This document shows, piece after piece, positions 47,585-55,102 of a DNA stretch of 64,000 bases; position 1 is the stretch's first letter, and every line of letters starts with the position of its first letter. The position numbers and the translations under genes are program-made. The DNA lies in NCBI RefSeq assembly GCF_013009555.1, contig NZ_CP046176.1, forward strand, positions 3,689,501 through 3,753,500, in the 5' to 3' direction. The notes under the pieces were generated by a model that searched no databases, was not told where the DNA came from, and saw nothing but the letters and a program-made list of their open reading frames with translations. The DNA is from Phocaeicola dorei (GTDB taxonomy: Bacteria; Bacteroidota; Bacteroidia; Bacteroidales; Bacteroidaceae).

Positions 47585-48700
47585 CTATTTTCGTTCCGTT
47601 TGGAAGATGGTATGGGGAGAGCGCAGATGCAACAGAATAGAAATTCCAACCCATTTGCACAGTGAAATGCGCAACACGCTGTTACACGCACGATGAGTAT
47701 GCAGCATACGTTTGGTTTTATAAACCAGAATACTCCATTTATTCTTCGCCGGAACAAACTTAGTATAGGGTGGCCGGATGATTTCCCGCAAGATTTCCTC
47801 CGCCAACCCTTCTCCTCCATATACAGGAACGGAAGTTCCTAAATAATCATTACAAAGGTGAGTCATTGCCAGCATCATATTTCTAAAACGAATATCCGTC
47901 ACTTCCTCAGGAATATGCAGGCCGTATCTATTCAGCAGGCAAGCCCAGTCGCAAAGATGATGAAGCGCCAGGCCGCGTGCGTAATGCTGGGCGGCATGAA
48001 AAGCGAGAAATACAGTATTAAAAGTGGAAGATGGAATGAAAATGGGGTATTTTCCGTCCAATTCCGCCGATACGGGTCGTAGCAGTTCTTGAAGGAGCTT
48101 ATCCATCTTCACCGCTATATGGTATGTTTCCGAATTAATGAAGGTTTTATGATTTTCTATCGGAATACCTTTATAGTAAAACATACTATGCTTTTCGGAG
48201 TGTTCAAGGTCTACCTCTATTCCTTTTTCTTCCATTAACCGGTCTGCCAGCCGGTTGGCCTCGGCATCACTTTTCCGGGAATGGTCTGCCGAATAAGTGA
48301 AGATGTCTATATCTCCCCCTTCCCTGTGCGAAGGAATGGGATAATAGGTGGAGAGGCCCACTCCTTTCAACTGGACCGTGGTAATGCCATGCGTTTTATA
48401 AAAAGCTGAAAGTTCGGCTATAGTATGGCAGTACCGCCGGTAGCGTTTTTCATAGTTCTCTACCGCCATCGCCCAGTTTAATTTCAAAGCCTTCGGGGGT
48501 TGCAAACAGGCCGGCAGGGTCTGTATTCCGTCCCATGCCAAGGCCATCACTCCCTGAGTGCAAGCTAGTTTGTAACACGCCTGCCAAAGGGCAGGAGATA
48601 TATCGGTAAAAAGGATTTCACTAACCGGCTTTGTGCTGTTCAACGCGGATCGGAGCAAGGCAAATAGCATTTGCTCCGGTTTATCGAGTATTATATCCAT
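47585..48700 (-). CDS. Nucleotidyltransferase of the peptide operon (NTP_transf_5 type)
   Basis: This 371-residue protein has the nucleotidyltransferase core: GITTVQLKGVGLSTYYP (about 105-121) and the metal-binding REGGDIDIF with Asp130 and Asp132, then a later VDLEHSEKHS. This organisation matches the large nucleotidyltransferase family that occurs in lasso-peptide clusters with an HprK-type kinase. The reaction is unknown; transfer of a nucleotide or sugar-phosphate onto a peptide or its phosphate is possible. ATG 48700 (MDIILDKPEQ), 7 bases after the PqqD stop, is used; the frame extends only to a TTG. Confidence 0.75.
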   Translation of the reverse strand: MDIILDKPEQMLFALLRSALNSTKPVSEILFTDISPALWQACYKLACTQGVMALAWDGIQTLPACLQPPKALKLNWAMAVENYEKRYRRYCHTIAELSAFYKTHGITTVQLKGVGLSTYYPIPSHREGGDIDIFTYSADHSRKSDAEANRLADRLMEEKGIEVDLEHSEKHSMFYYKGIPIENHKTFINSETYHIAVKMDKLLQELLRPVSAELDGKYPIFIPSSTFNTVFLAFHAAQHYARGLALHHLCDWACLLNRYGLHIPEEVTDIRFRNMMLAMTHLCNDYLGTSVPVYGGEGLAEEILREIIRPPYTKFVPAKNKWSILVYKTKRMLHTHRACNSVLRISLCKWVGISILLHLRSPHTIFQTERK

Positions 48701-48707
48701 TGTTATA

Positions 48708-48977
48708 TCAATCAAGTAAGGCTGAACATTTTTTTAGTGCATCTGCCCAAATCACCACATCTCTTTCGGCCTGCTCTTGAGGAATATGATAAGATTCCAC
48801 CAACACCAAGGCTGCCTCTTGTAAAGTGAAATCCTTTCCCGAAAGTCGTTTCCAAAGTAAGCAAGCGGAAAAATTAAAGGAAATAATACGGGTCAAATCA
48901 GTATCGGGAACACCTTGGTTCACAATTATTATTTCTCCGGCTATGGAGCGGAGTTTGAAATGGGGATTAAGTTTCAT
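48708..48977 (-). CDS. PqqD-family RiPP recognition-type protein
   Basis: This 89-residue protein has PqqD features: an N-terminal beta segment (LNPHFKLRSIAGEIIIVNQG), the central FNFSACLLWKRLSGKDFT and a C-terminal helical half, LQEAALVLVESYHI...DVVIWADALKK. PqqD-like domains bind leader peptides and present them to modifying enzymes. The ATG is 13 bases after the T-rich run of the hairpin terminator at 48991-49037, so this gene and those behind it should be expressed at a lower level than the peptide and lipoprotein genes in front. Confidence 0.8.
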   Translation of the reverse strand: MKLNPHFKLRSIAGEIIIVNQGVPDTDLTRIISFNFSACLLWKRLSGKDFTLQEAALVLVESYHIPQEQAERDVVIWADALKKCSALLD

Positions 48978-48990
48978 AATCTTCTAATCT

Positions 48991-49037
48991 TAAAAAAAGA
49001 AAGCCGCCCGACCTTTCGAGACAGGACGACCTTCTTT
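48991..49037 (-). terminator. Attenuating terminator inside the peptide operon
   Basis: On the minus strand the stem AAAGAAGGTCG.../...CGGCTTTCTTT is followed by TTTTTTTA. It sits between the lipoprotein gene (stop at 49090) and PqqD (start 48977). The PqqD gene has no visible promoter of its own, so it must be reached by read-through. This would give a high ratio of peptide to modifying enzymes. Confidence 0.75.
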
Positions 49038-49089
49038 TATTACAAATCACTTTCTGCCATGACTAATAACATGATAGCAAATAATTCTC

Positions 49090-51921
49090 TTATTTTTTAT
49101 AACTATCCCAACCGGTTCCTTTAAAAGAAGGAGTACCAGTCACGTTAATGATAGAGGAAGCATTTGTTATCGATGAATCAACAACCAAATTGCCGTTAAA
49201 AGTACCACCCTCAATATTCAATTCCATAGGTTCGGTGTTTCCGGTACTTTTTGATAATTCCACGTTACCATTAATAATACTAGTACCTTTAACAGTTACT
49301 TTAACTCCGTCAGTGTAGGTTGAATAGCCGCAAACATCAAATGCATATGCACCAGTTCCGGCATTAATCGTAGTATTGCTAATCAAAATATTACCACAAT
49401 TGTTACTCAATACATATAAGGCATTTAGCCCCTTCACTGTCATAGCATCCAACGTCAAATTACAGTAGTTCTGAATCATAATTTTATCATTATCACTTGC
49501 CAGTGTTCCGTTTTTCATAGTAACGGTAGAACCTTTCAACAATTGACAACTGTTCGTTTCTGTGCCAGCCGAGCCAACGGTCGGTTTAGCAAGTGTAAGC
49601 ACATGGTTGTTCAAGTCCAATTCTACAGATTGTCCACTTTGCGTTTTAAAGCCATTACAAGTAGCGTCTCCATTCAAACGTATCTTCACGTTAGCATTAC
49701 CGCTTAAGTATAAAAGTGCGGACGGATCGGAAAAAGTACCACCGGTAACAGCCAGCGATGCACCTGCACCAACCACATAAATCTTGCCATTCAGTGTACC
49801 ACCACTGATAGTCATCTGTCCCAAGTCATTGGCTGCACCATTATGACCTTCATTATCCACCACATACTGAGCGGAACCAGTCGTATTGAATGTACCTCCT
49901 TTGATTTCAGCCACATGATGATTCTGTACGGTTGCCTGAGACATATTGGTGAACGTACCGTCGTTGATGACAAGCTGGGCTCCATCATCATTTTTAATGG
50001 TATTAAGACCTCCGGCAAATGTACCACCGTTTATGATAAGTGAAGGATTCTGATGATTGGTACCACTTACATATCCATTTCGCGGATTCGTATTGGTATA
50101 ATCATAATACCCATTGGCTATCATCGAAGAATAATGCCCGTTTTGCGATATCTCCACATTTGGATTAATCGTCATCTCGCCATGATTCAGAATATTATAA
50201 TAGCTGTTACCACCTGAACTTTCTGAATTCTGACCGTTTTCCTTACTTCTAATATAGGTTCCGTCATTAAGAATTACTGTACCGTTATTATAGATACAAG
50301 TCTTCCCATGACTTACATTATCCACTGTACCATTTCCGTTGATTGTCAGTTTACTATCCTTATTTACGGTAAATGTATCACCAGATTTGTTGGTAATTTT
50401 ATGACCGTTCAAATTGATGATAACTTCCTTTGTTGCGGAAATAGTAAAATCTCCCGTCAAGTCTGTGGCAAGAGTATAAGTTCCACCATTTTTTGCGACA
50501 TTTTGCAAGTCGGCTACGGCAGCATCAACTACTTCAAATGCGTCATTACCGGACAGATTGGGTAATTCAGCCCCCTCTTCTTTATAAATAATGACAGTTG
50601 AAGTGTTACCGCTTTCACGAATAATGGCTGTTACTTTGGCACCACTCTTCACTCTTACATTACCGGCTTTTACCTTCAATGTATTAACCGTAATCCCTTT
50701 ATCAAGAACCAATGTATTTGCAGCAGTAGTTGCCGTTACTTCATCATAAGTAGCTGTTTCGCCATTGGCAGCCAAAGTTACGGTAGAAGAAGGCAGCTCT
50801 ATCTCAAATTTAGGCGCAGTATCTAATTGCGGTACAGATACCAACACGTTTTCAGGTGCTGAATTACCACTAGCGCCAGTGCTCGCTTCTTTTATAGCAA
50901 CAGTAGCAGTAGTAGAAATATTTTCAAAGGATATGCTGACATTTTCTGCCGGTGTATTTTTTTTCGGTATTGAAACTGTAGGACTGGCTTCAGTTGGAGC
51001 CACATCAGTCACAGAAACCGAATTAGTTGTTGCTAAAGCATCGGCTACCGCTGATACACTTTCAACTGTTGTCGGTACACTTCCGGATACTTCGTCCAAC
51101 GTTATAGTTGTGGTATAACGTTCGTTACGTTTAGCATCTAAAGCTTTTGTCTTTAAAACCTGGCTTGTAGAGCCATTACCAATGGAAAGTTCCAAGGCAG
51201 GATACTCGGCTACAGGCAACGGGAAATAGAATGTTTTACTGGTCACGTCATTGCCAGCAGTAAAGTTTATAGTTATGGAAGAGGAATTTAATGTTCCTGT
51301 GGTTGTCAATGTAGGGATACCTTCGGCGAATGCTATTTGTGCATTTCCTGCAATGGCTGGAGCAGTAGTTCTTTCTCGAGCGGTCATAGAAGTCAATTTC
51401 GCCCAAATATAGTCCTTCGGGATATTATTGACAGTTACGCTCATCAAAGCACCTGCATTTTTAAATGCCAAGACATCCTGTGCGCTCTCATTTATTTGGC
51501 AAGCCATAAGAGCACTGCTGTTTTCTCCTTCCTTATAATTATAGGTATCCTTCAACGTTAATGATATTTTACTTCCATCATAAGAAGCATCGCTGCCATA
51601 AGGATAAAAAGCAGCTTTCTTTACAGGATTCTCACCTTCCAGTACTCCTGAGAACCCTGCGTTCTTGGTCCCGGCTCCACTGGATAATGAATAATTAGTG
51701 TTAGTATATGTAGAAGAACTTCCATTCGTTACAAAAATGCCAATCTCGTCACCTGTACTCCAAACGACAGAATTGCCATTCATAGCAGTACGCGATTCAG
51801 CATCTCCCATAGTGGCACATACTTCATCAACGCCACTTTTCGCCACGCCCAAATCTTCATTGGAACAACCGGTTATTCCTAATCCAAGAACAGCCAAAGA
51901 TGTGAACAATATCTTTTTCAT
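49090..51921 (-). CDS. Fimbrillin-like lipoprotein with beta-helix region
   Basis: This 943-residue lipoprotein (lipobox LGITGC, Cys19) combines two folds. Residues about 30-280 resemble fimbrillin/Mfa-type domains (ESRTAMNG, VVWSTGDEIGIF and KAAFYPYG). Residues about 460-930 are a right-handed beta-helix of short repeats rich in Asn, Gly and Thr (INLNGHKITN, LTINGNGTVDN, LIINGGTFAGG, LVINDGTFTN, AEIKGGTFNT, MTISGGTLNG), as in surface adhesins. A Thr/Ser-rich linker joins them. It is exported to the cell surface and may present or anchor the small peptide encoded in front of it; that is inference from the 30-base gap. Confidence 0.8.
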   Translation of the reverse strand: MKKILFTSLAVLGLGITGCSNEDLGVAKSGVDEVCATMGDAESRTAMNGNSVVWSTGDEIGIFVTNGSSSTYTNTNYSLSSGAGTKNAGFSGVLEGENPVKKAAFYPYGSDASYDGSKISLTLKDTYNYKEGENSSALMACQINESAQDVLAFKNAGALMSVTVNNIPKDYIWAKLTSMTARERTTAPAIAGNAQIAFAEGIPTLTTTGTLNSSSITINFTAGNDVTSKTFYFPLPVAEYPALELSIGNGSTSQVLKTKALDAKRNERYTTTITLDEVSGSVPTTVESVSAVADALATTNSVSVTDVAPTEASPTVSIPKKNTPAENVSISFENISTTATVAIKEASTGASGNSAPENVLVSVPQLDTAPKFEIELPSSTVTLAANGETATYDEVTATTAANTLVLDKGITVNTLKVKAGNVRVKSGAKVTAIIRESGNTSTVIIYKEEGAELPNLSGNDAFEVVDAAVADLQNVAKNGGTYTLATDLTGDFTISATKEVIINLNGHKITNKSGDTFTVNKDSKLTINGNGTVDNVSHGKTCIYNNGTVILNDGTYIRSKENGQNSESSGGNSYYNILNHGEMTINPNVEISQNGHYSSMIANGYYDYTNTNPRNGYVSGTNHQNPSLIINGGTFAGGLNTIKNDDGAQLVINDGTFTNMSQATVQNHHVAEIKGGTFNTTGSAQYVVDNEGHNGAANDLGQMTISGGTLNGKIYVVGAGASLAVTGGTFSDPSALLYLSGNANVKIRLNGDATCNGFKTQSGQSVELDLNNHVLTLAKPTVGSAGTETNSCQLLKGSTVTMKNGTLASDNDKIMIQNYCNLTLDAMTVKGLNALYVLSNNCGNILISNTTINAGTGAYAFDVCGYSTYTDGVKVTVKGTSIINGNVELSKSTGNTEPMELNIEGGTFNGNLVVDSSITNASSIINVTGTPSFKGTGWDSYKK

Positions 51922-51951
51922 ACGTGTATGTTTTTAAATTATTTATTTCAA

Positions 51952-52071
51952 TTACCAAGGATGTTGGTCATAGTCTTCTGTTCCACCACTTACTGCAAAT
52001 CCTTTTTCCACTTCTACTTCGATAATCTCCACTTTAGGAGCCTCATACATTTCCATATTGTTTGTTTCCAT
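51952..52071 (-). CDS. 39-residue precursor-like peptide
   Basis: This 39-residue peptide begins METNNMEMYEAPKVE, continues IIEVEVEKGFAVSGG and ends TEDYDQHPW. It resembles short acidic peptides seen in many Bacteroidales genomes, with the pattern P-x-V-E-x-I-x-V-E-x-E-x-G-F-A-x-S-G. The first 30 residues are leader-like and end in Gly-Gly; the last nine are short and polar, with Thr31, Tyr34, His37 and Trp39. It is the first gene of the operon with PqqD, kinase, nucleotidyltransferase, exporter and peptidase, so it is the best candidate substrate. No cleavage or modification can be seen directly. Confidence 0.6.
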   Translation of the reverse strand: METNNMEMYEAPKVEIIEVEVEKGFAVSGGTEDYDQHPW

Positions 52072-52124
52072 AATTTCCGTACAATAAATTTAGATTATAA
52101 TTTTTCAATGATTCTGTTCAGACA

Positions 52125-52298
52125 TTATACGCCCCAATTATATACCATAGAATATTTTTTATAGAAAGATGCTATAATTGCCGTCTGTGGGCAGAAGATT
52201 CCTGGCGGTCCGGTGACATACACTTTGTCTCCGCAACCTCGACTTGACAGATAACGGGAAATAAGGATACGCATTCCCGCTTGCAGTGTTGTTTTCAT
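52125..52298 (-). CDS. Possible 57-residue small protein
   Basis: A minus-strand frame of 57 residues starts MKTTLQAGMRILISRYLSSR and contains GCGDKVYVTGPPGIFCPQTA. It lies between the structured RNA and the peptide gene. No homologue is recognised and the ribosome-binding site is weak, so it may be chance. Confidence 0.2.
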   Translation of the reverse strand: MKTTLQAGMRILISRYLSSRGCGDKVYVTGPPGIFCPQTAIIASFYKKYSMVYNWGV

Positions 52299-52372
52299 AC
52301 GTCTGTAAATGTTAGATCAGTCTATCTTGTCAAAAGACTTTGCCTAACTCCCCCTCCTCTGTTCGGCGGTTA

Positions 52373-52627
52373 ATAAAAAAAGCGTGAGGGCTGTATCTTG
52401 TTTATCTTATCATCGGGCCTTCGCATTGCCTTGGTCTAGATAAACAACAGCCACCCACGCCATTAGGTATATAGATGCCACAGTAATGGCAGGTATATAA
52501 CACAGACGTGAGCGTTGTTGTTATCATCTTCAGACCTTTATCAAAGTTGCGAAGTTTGATGATAGAAGATAATTTCAATAACGCTTCTTAAAATATATAA
52601 CGTTCTACTACGCCATAGTAGAATAGT
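52373..52627 (-). ncRNA. Candidate structured transcript with promoter and terminator
   Basis: On the minus strand a perfect -7 box (TATATTTG at 52633-52640) predicts a start near 52626. The following ~250 bases fold into four hairpins: TTCTACTA/TAGTAGAA (52603-52623), ATCAAA/TTTGAT around 52540-52562, TGCCA/TGGCA near 52471-52488, and a branched stem beginning GCGTG(G)GTGGCTGT and closing ACAGCCCTCACGC, followed by TTTTTTTATT near 52373-52380. This is the form of an independent small RNA or a terminated leader before the peptide operon. A 41-residue Cys-rich frame (52402-52527) overlaps it. Confidence 0.55.
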
Positions 52628-52632
52628 CGGTA

Positions 52633-52640
52633 CAAATATA
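52633..52640 (-). promoter_or_regulatory. -7 box for the structured transcript or peptide operon
   Basis: TATATTTG on the minus strand fits TAnnTTTG. It is the only perfect box seen between the inverted-repeat element at 52757 and the peptide gene, so it may also serve the operon through read-through of the terminator at 52373-52400. Confidence 0.5.
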
Positions 52641-52756
52641 ATAATTTCTTAAATAGGAAAAACGTTTCTTAGCGATTATTTTTAATAATTGCTACAACAA
52701 GCATTAAAAACACTTCTGTATTTCACAATAAATCGACTCAACATAACACCAATATT

Positions 52757-53579
52757 AATAGAAAGTTATAAGCAATTATGCCCTCATGCTCTCACTAAGA
52801 AGTTAACATATTGATAATTAATACAAAACGAATAATAATAGCATATTTCAAAAAGTATCTTTGCCCTCATGCCCTCATTCTACAGAACAAACAAAAAGAG
52901 TATATCTATCTTATAATCAACAACATAAACACATACAAAGTCTTAATTCAAAAGTTTATCATTCATTGCATTTTAAGCTTTTTCATCACAGTGTACCCTA
53001 TTTTATAAGCATCCGATTACATTTTCATGCTGATAAGTTCTACTCAACGTACTTTCCTATTTGTTTTTTCTATTATTTGAAATTACTTAACCACGACTGT
53101 GACTAAGTTTAATCACCTTTGTGACTAAAATTAATCACGATAGTGATTAACTCTAATCACAACTGTGATTAAGCAATTTATAATAGTAAAGAACTGCAAT
53201 ATGAATGCCCGATTATCATATAATGATCTCTATATAAACTATCAAGAACTCCCTAAAATGTAGTAGTTACCGTTGTTTCTCCTAGCAAAATATGATAAGA
53301 TTCGTGTATATAAAAGAGATCTTGTAGGCATTATGCCACTTTTCTTCACCTAAAACGGCAAAATAGACTCTTTTCTCACCTGAGTGATTTTGAAACGAAT
53401 TCAGCTATATCACATTGAATATAAACACATTATATAGTAATCAGTATAATTAAACAGTGAGAGCATGAGGGCAAATTGTTTCTTCAAAAATATGCTACCA
53501 TCATTCATTCAACACTCATTATCAATTGATTATATGCATAATGAGAGCATGAGGGCATATTTGCTTATAACTTTCTATT
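52757..53579. mobile_element. 823-bp element with ~116-bp inverted ends
   Basis: The ends (52757-52872 and 53463-53579) are inverted copies. The outer 38 bases differ at one position; the next ~54 bases have the same length in both arms with shared blocks (ATTGATAAT and TAGCATATTT); and each arm contains two sites of the form TGCCCTCATGC(T/C)CTCA, so there are four sites, two in each orientation. An internal -7 box (TATCTTTG, 52857-52864) points inward in the left arm. No transposase or complete gene lies inside; it holds the 22-bp palindrome array. The 290 bases from 53173 to 53462 show nothing else. It may be a non-autonomous element or an invertible segment. Confidence 0.55.
53087..53172. 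repeat. Four tandem 22-bp palindromic units
   Basis: Four copies of TTAATCAC-N4-GTGATTAA begin at 53087, 53109, 53131 and 53153, exactly 22 bases apart. The third copy is a perfect 20-base palindrome and the others have one to three changes. The layout (four palindromes at about two helical turns) copies that of the array at 2625-2708, but the sequence is different. It is likely a protein-binding array. No adjacent HU-like gene is present here. Confidence 0.85.
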
Positions 53580-53593
53580 GTTTTCTCCTTTCT

Positions 53594-53710
53594 TTATTCC
53601 TTGATATTACGGATATGTCTGACAGGAACACCGCCCACAACTGTATTTGCCGGAACCTCTCTTGTCACGATCAAACCTGCTGCAATGACAGCATTGTTTC
53701 CGATGGTTAT
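53594..53710 (-). pseudogene. Relic of a hexapeptide acyltransferase (C-terminus only)
   Basis: On the minus strand 38 codons read ITIGNNAVIAAGLIVTREVP then ANTVVGGVPVRHIRNIKE and stop at 53594. This is the left-handed beta-helix end of capsule or O-antigen type acetyltransferases (xIGxNAVIAAGxVVTxxVPxNTVVGGxPAxxIR). An in-frame stop lies directly upstream at 53711-53713, so the rest of the gene is lost. The relic ends 15 bases from the inverted-repeat element, which suggests deletion or rearrangement of a former polysaccharide gene. Confidence 0.8.
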
Positions 53711-53799
53711 TTATCGGATAAATGAAGAATAAGTGCTTTGTTTCTTATTCTATTTATCAAATGTAACTTGTACCATTAGAATGAAGAAGGCTGATTAGT

Positions 53800-53892
53800 A
53801 TGAATGTGAATATGCTGCATATAAATTTTCAACCAAAACAATTATGGATTGCCGATGAAAAACTTAAATGTCTAATACATGGTTTAGATTAA
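53800..53892 (+). CDS. Possible 30-residue peptide or gene tail
   Basis: A short plus-strand frame, MNVNMLHINFQPKQLWIADE then KLKCLIHGLD, ends at 53890-53892 and is followed directly by a strong terminator. The terminator suggests a real transcript end. It may be the tail of a truncated gene; no family is recognised. Confidence 0.3.
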   Translation: MNVNMLHINFQPKQLWIADEKLKCLIHGLD

Positions 53893-53918
53893 GGAGAGGA
53901 TTTTTCCTCTCCTTTTTT
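53891..53918 (+). terminator. Terminator in front of the silent hsdS cassette
   Basis: AAGGAGAGGA (53891-53900) and TCCTCTCCTT (53905-53914) form a perfect 10-base stem with a TTTT loop followed by TTTT. It ends one base before the 70-bp recombination arm and would block transcription into the silent hsdS. Confidence 0.85.
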
Positions 53919-53919
53919 C

Positions 53920-53989
53920 CTTCCGATACGCCCCATTATCCCTATTTGTTACCAAATGGGTGGGAATGGTGCAATTTAGAAGATATTGT
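53920..53989. repeat. 70-bp inverted repeat, left copy (hsdS exchange site 1)
   Basis: I compared all 70 bases and they are the exact reverse complement of 57576-57645. They code for SDTPHYPYLLPNGWEWCNLEDI, the boundary of the first target-recognition domain. Confidence 0.95.
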
Positions 53990-54587
53990 TTCTTTTGGTG
54001 GAGGTAAAACTCCGTCAATGGATAATAAAGAATATTGGGATAATGGGAATCATCTATGGGTAACTTCTAAAGATATGAAGTATAGCTATATTACAAACTC
54101 CCTGATGAAAATCACAGATAAGGCCTTGGAAGTAATGACAATATATGAGAAAGGTACGTTACTTGTAGTAACACGTAGTGGCATATTAAGACATACTCTT
54201 CCTCTTTCTATATTAGAAAAGCCAGCTACAGTTAACCAAGATTTAAAAACTATTTCACCCCATATACAGGAGCTTTCTGAATATCTGTATGTTGTTATTA
54301 AAGCTAACGAACACTTTATCTTAAAAGAATATCATAAAGATGGAACGACAGTAGATAGTATTGATTTTGATAAGTTCAGATGCTTACCGATTCCTTTAGC
54401 TCCTATCGCAGAGCAAAAACGTATAATTGTTGAGACAAAGCGTTGGTTTGCTTTGATTGACCAAGTCGAACAAGGAAAAGTCGACTTACAAACTACAATT
54501 AAACAAGCTAAGAGTAAAATTCTTGGCCTCGCTATTCACGGCAAACTCGTGCCGCAAGACCTAAATGACGAGCCAGCCATTGAACTA

Positions 54588-54635
54588 TTGAAGCGCATAA
54601 ATCCCGACTTCACACCTTGTGATAACGGGCATTAT
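54588..54635. repeat. 48-bp inverted repeat, left copy (hsdS exchange site 2)
   Basis: These 48 bases are the exact reverse complement of 56933-56980. They lie in the central conserved region, LKRINPDFTPCDNGHY, between the two recognition domains. A further 29-base shared block lies just upstream. Confidence 0.95.
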
Positions 54636-54639
54636 ACAC

Positions 54640-54661
54640 AGTTGCCTGAAGGATGGGCTAT
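54640..54661. repeat. 22-bp inverted repeat, left copy (hsdS exchange site 3)
   Basis: These 22 bases are the exact reverse complement of 55494-55515 and code for QLPEGWAI at the start of a second recognition domain. Confidence 0.85.
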
Positions 54662-55102
54662 TTGTAAAATGAAACAGATTACAAGTATAACGAATGGGAA
54701 GTCTCAAAAAAATGTTGAAACACTTAACGGTATATATCCAATTTATGGTAGTGGCGGTGTTATAGGTAGAGCTAATCAGTATCTTTGCATCGCAGGTTCT
54801 ACAATAATTGGAAGAAAAGGTACAATTAATAATCCTATATTCGTAGAGGAACATTTTTGGAACGTTGATACAGCTTTTGGCTTGAAGGCTAATGATGCTA
54901 TACTTGATAAATATCTGTATTATTTCTGCTTATCATTTGATTTTAGCAAATTAGATAAAAGTACGGCTATGCCCAGTTTAACAAAAACATCTATTGGTAA
55001 TGTTTTAATACCCATACCGCCATATAAAGAGCAAGAACGAATTGTGGCTAAAATAGATATGGTGCTTGATACGATGAATGAAATATTACGGGCTGTATAA
55101 AC

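Larger units (their letters stand above)
53920..55100 (+). pseudogene. Silent hsdS specificity cassette (no start region)
   Basis: The open frame codes for two target-recognition domains and the conserved helices of a type I S subunit: first domain about from NGWEWCNLEDI, central AKSKILGLAIHGKLVPQDL, second domain from LPEGWAICKMKQIT to LIPIPPYKEQERIVAKI. It lacks the first ~65 residues of the active HsdS (MDTKALRQKILDLAIHGKLV...) and sits behind a terminator, so it should not be expressed. An in-frame ATG at 53868 reads through the terminator and is not a credible start. It is a reservoir of alternative recognition domains for the inverted active gene. Confidence 0.85.

Noticed and set aside
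47578..47820. 81-codon N-terminal extension of the ABC exporter
   Set aside because: It lies wholly within the end of the nucleotidyltransferase gene in another frame and is not like an exporter N-terminus.
44591..52071. Call as a classical lasso-peptide gene cluster
   Set aside because: PqqD-like, kinase, nucleotidyltransferase and exporter genes fit, but no asparagine-synthetase-like cyclase, no transglutaminase-like leader protease and no lasso-type core (Gly1 with ring Asp/Glu and long tail) are present.
53087..53172. CRISPR array
   Set aside because: Exact 22-base palindromic units with only two bases between them leave no spacers.
53868..53919. ATG 53868 as start of the silent hsdS
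   Set aside because: The codons run through a perfect hairpin terminator and give a sequence (RRGFFLSFFPS) foreign to S subunits.
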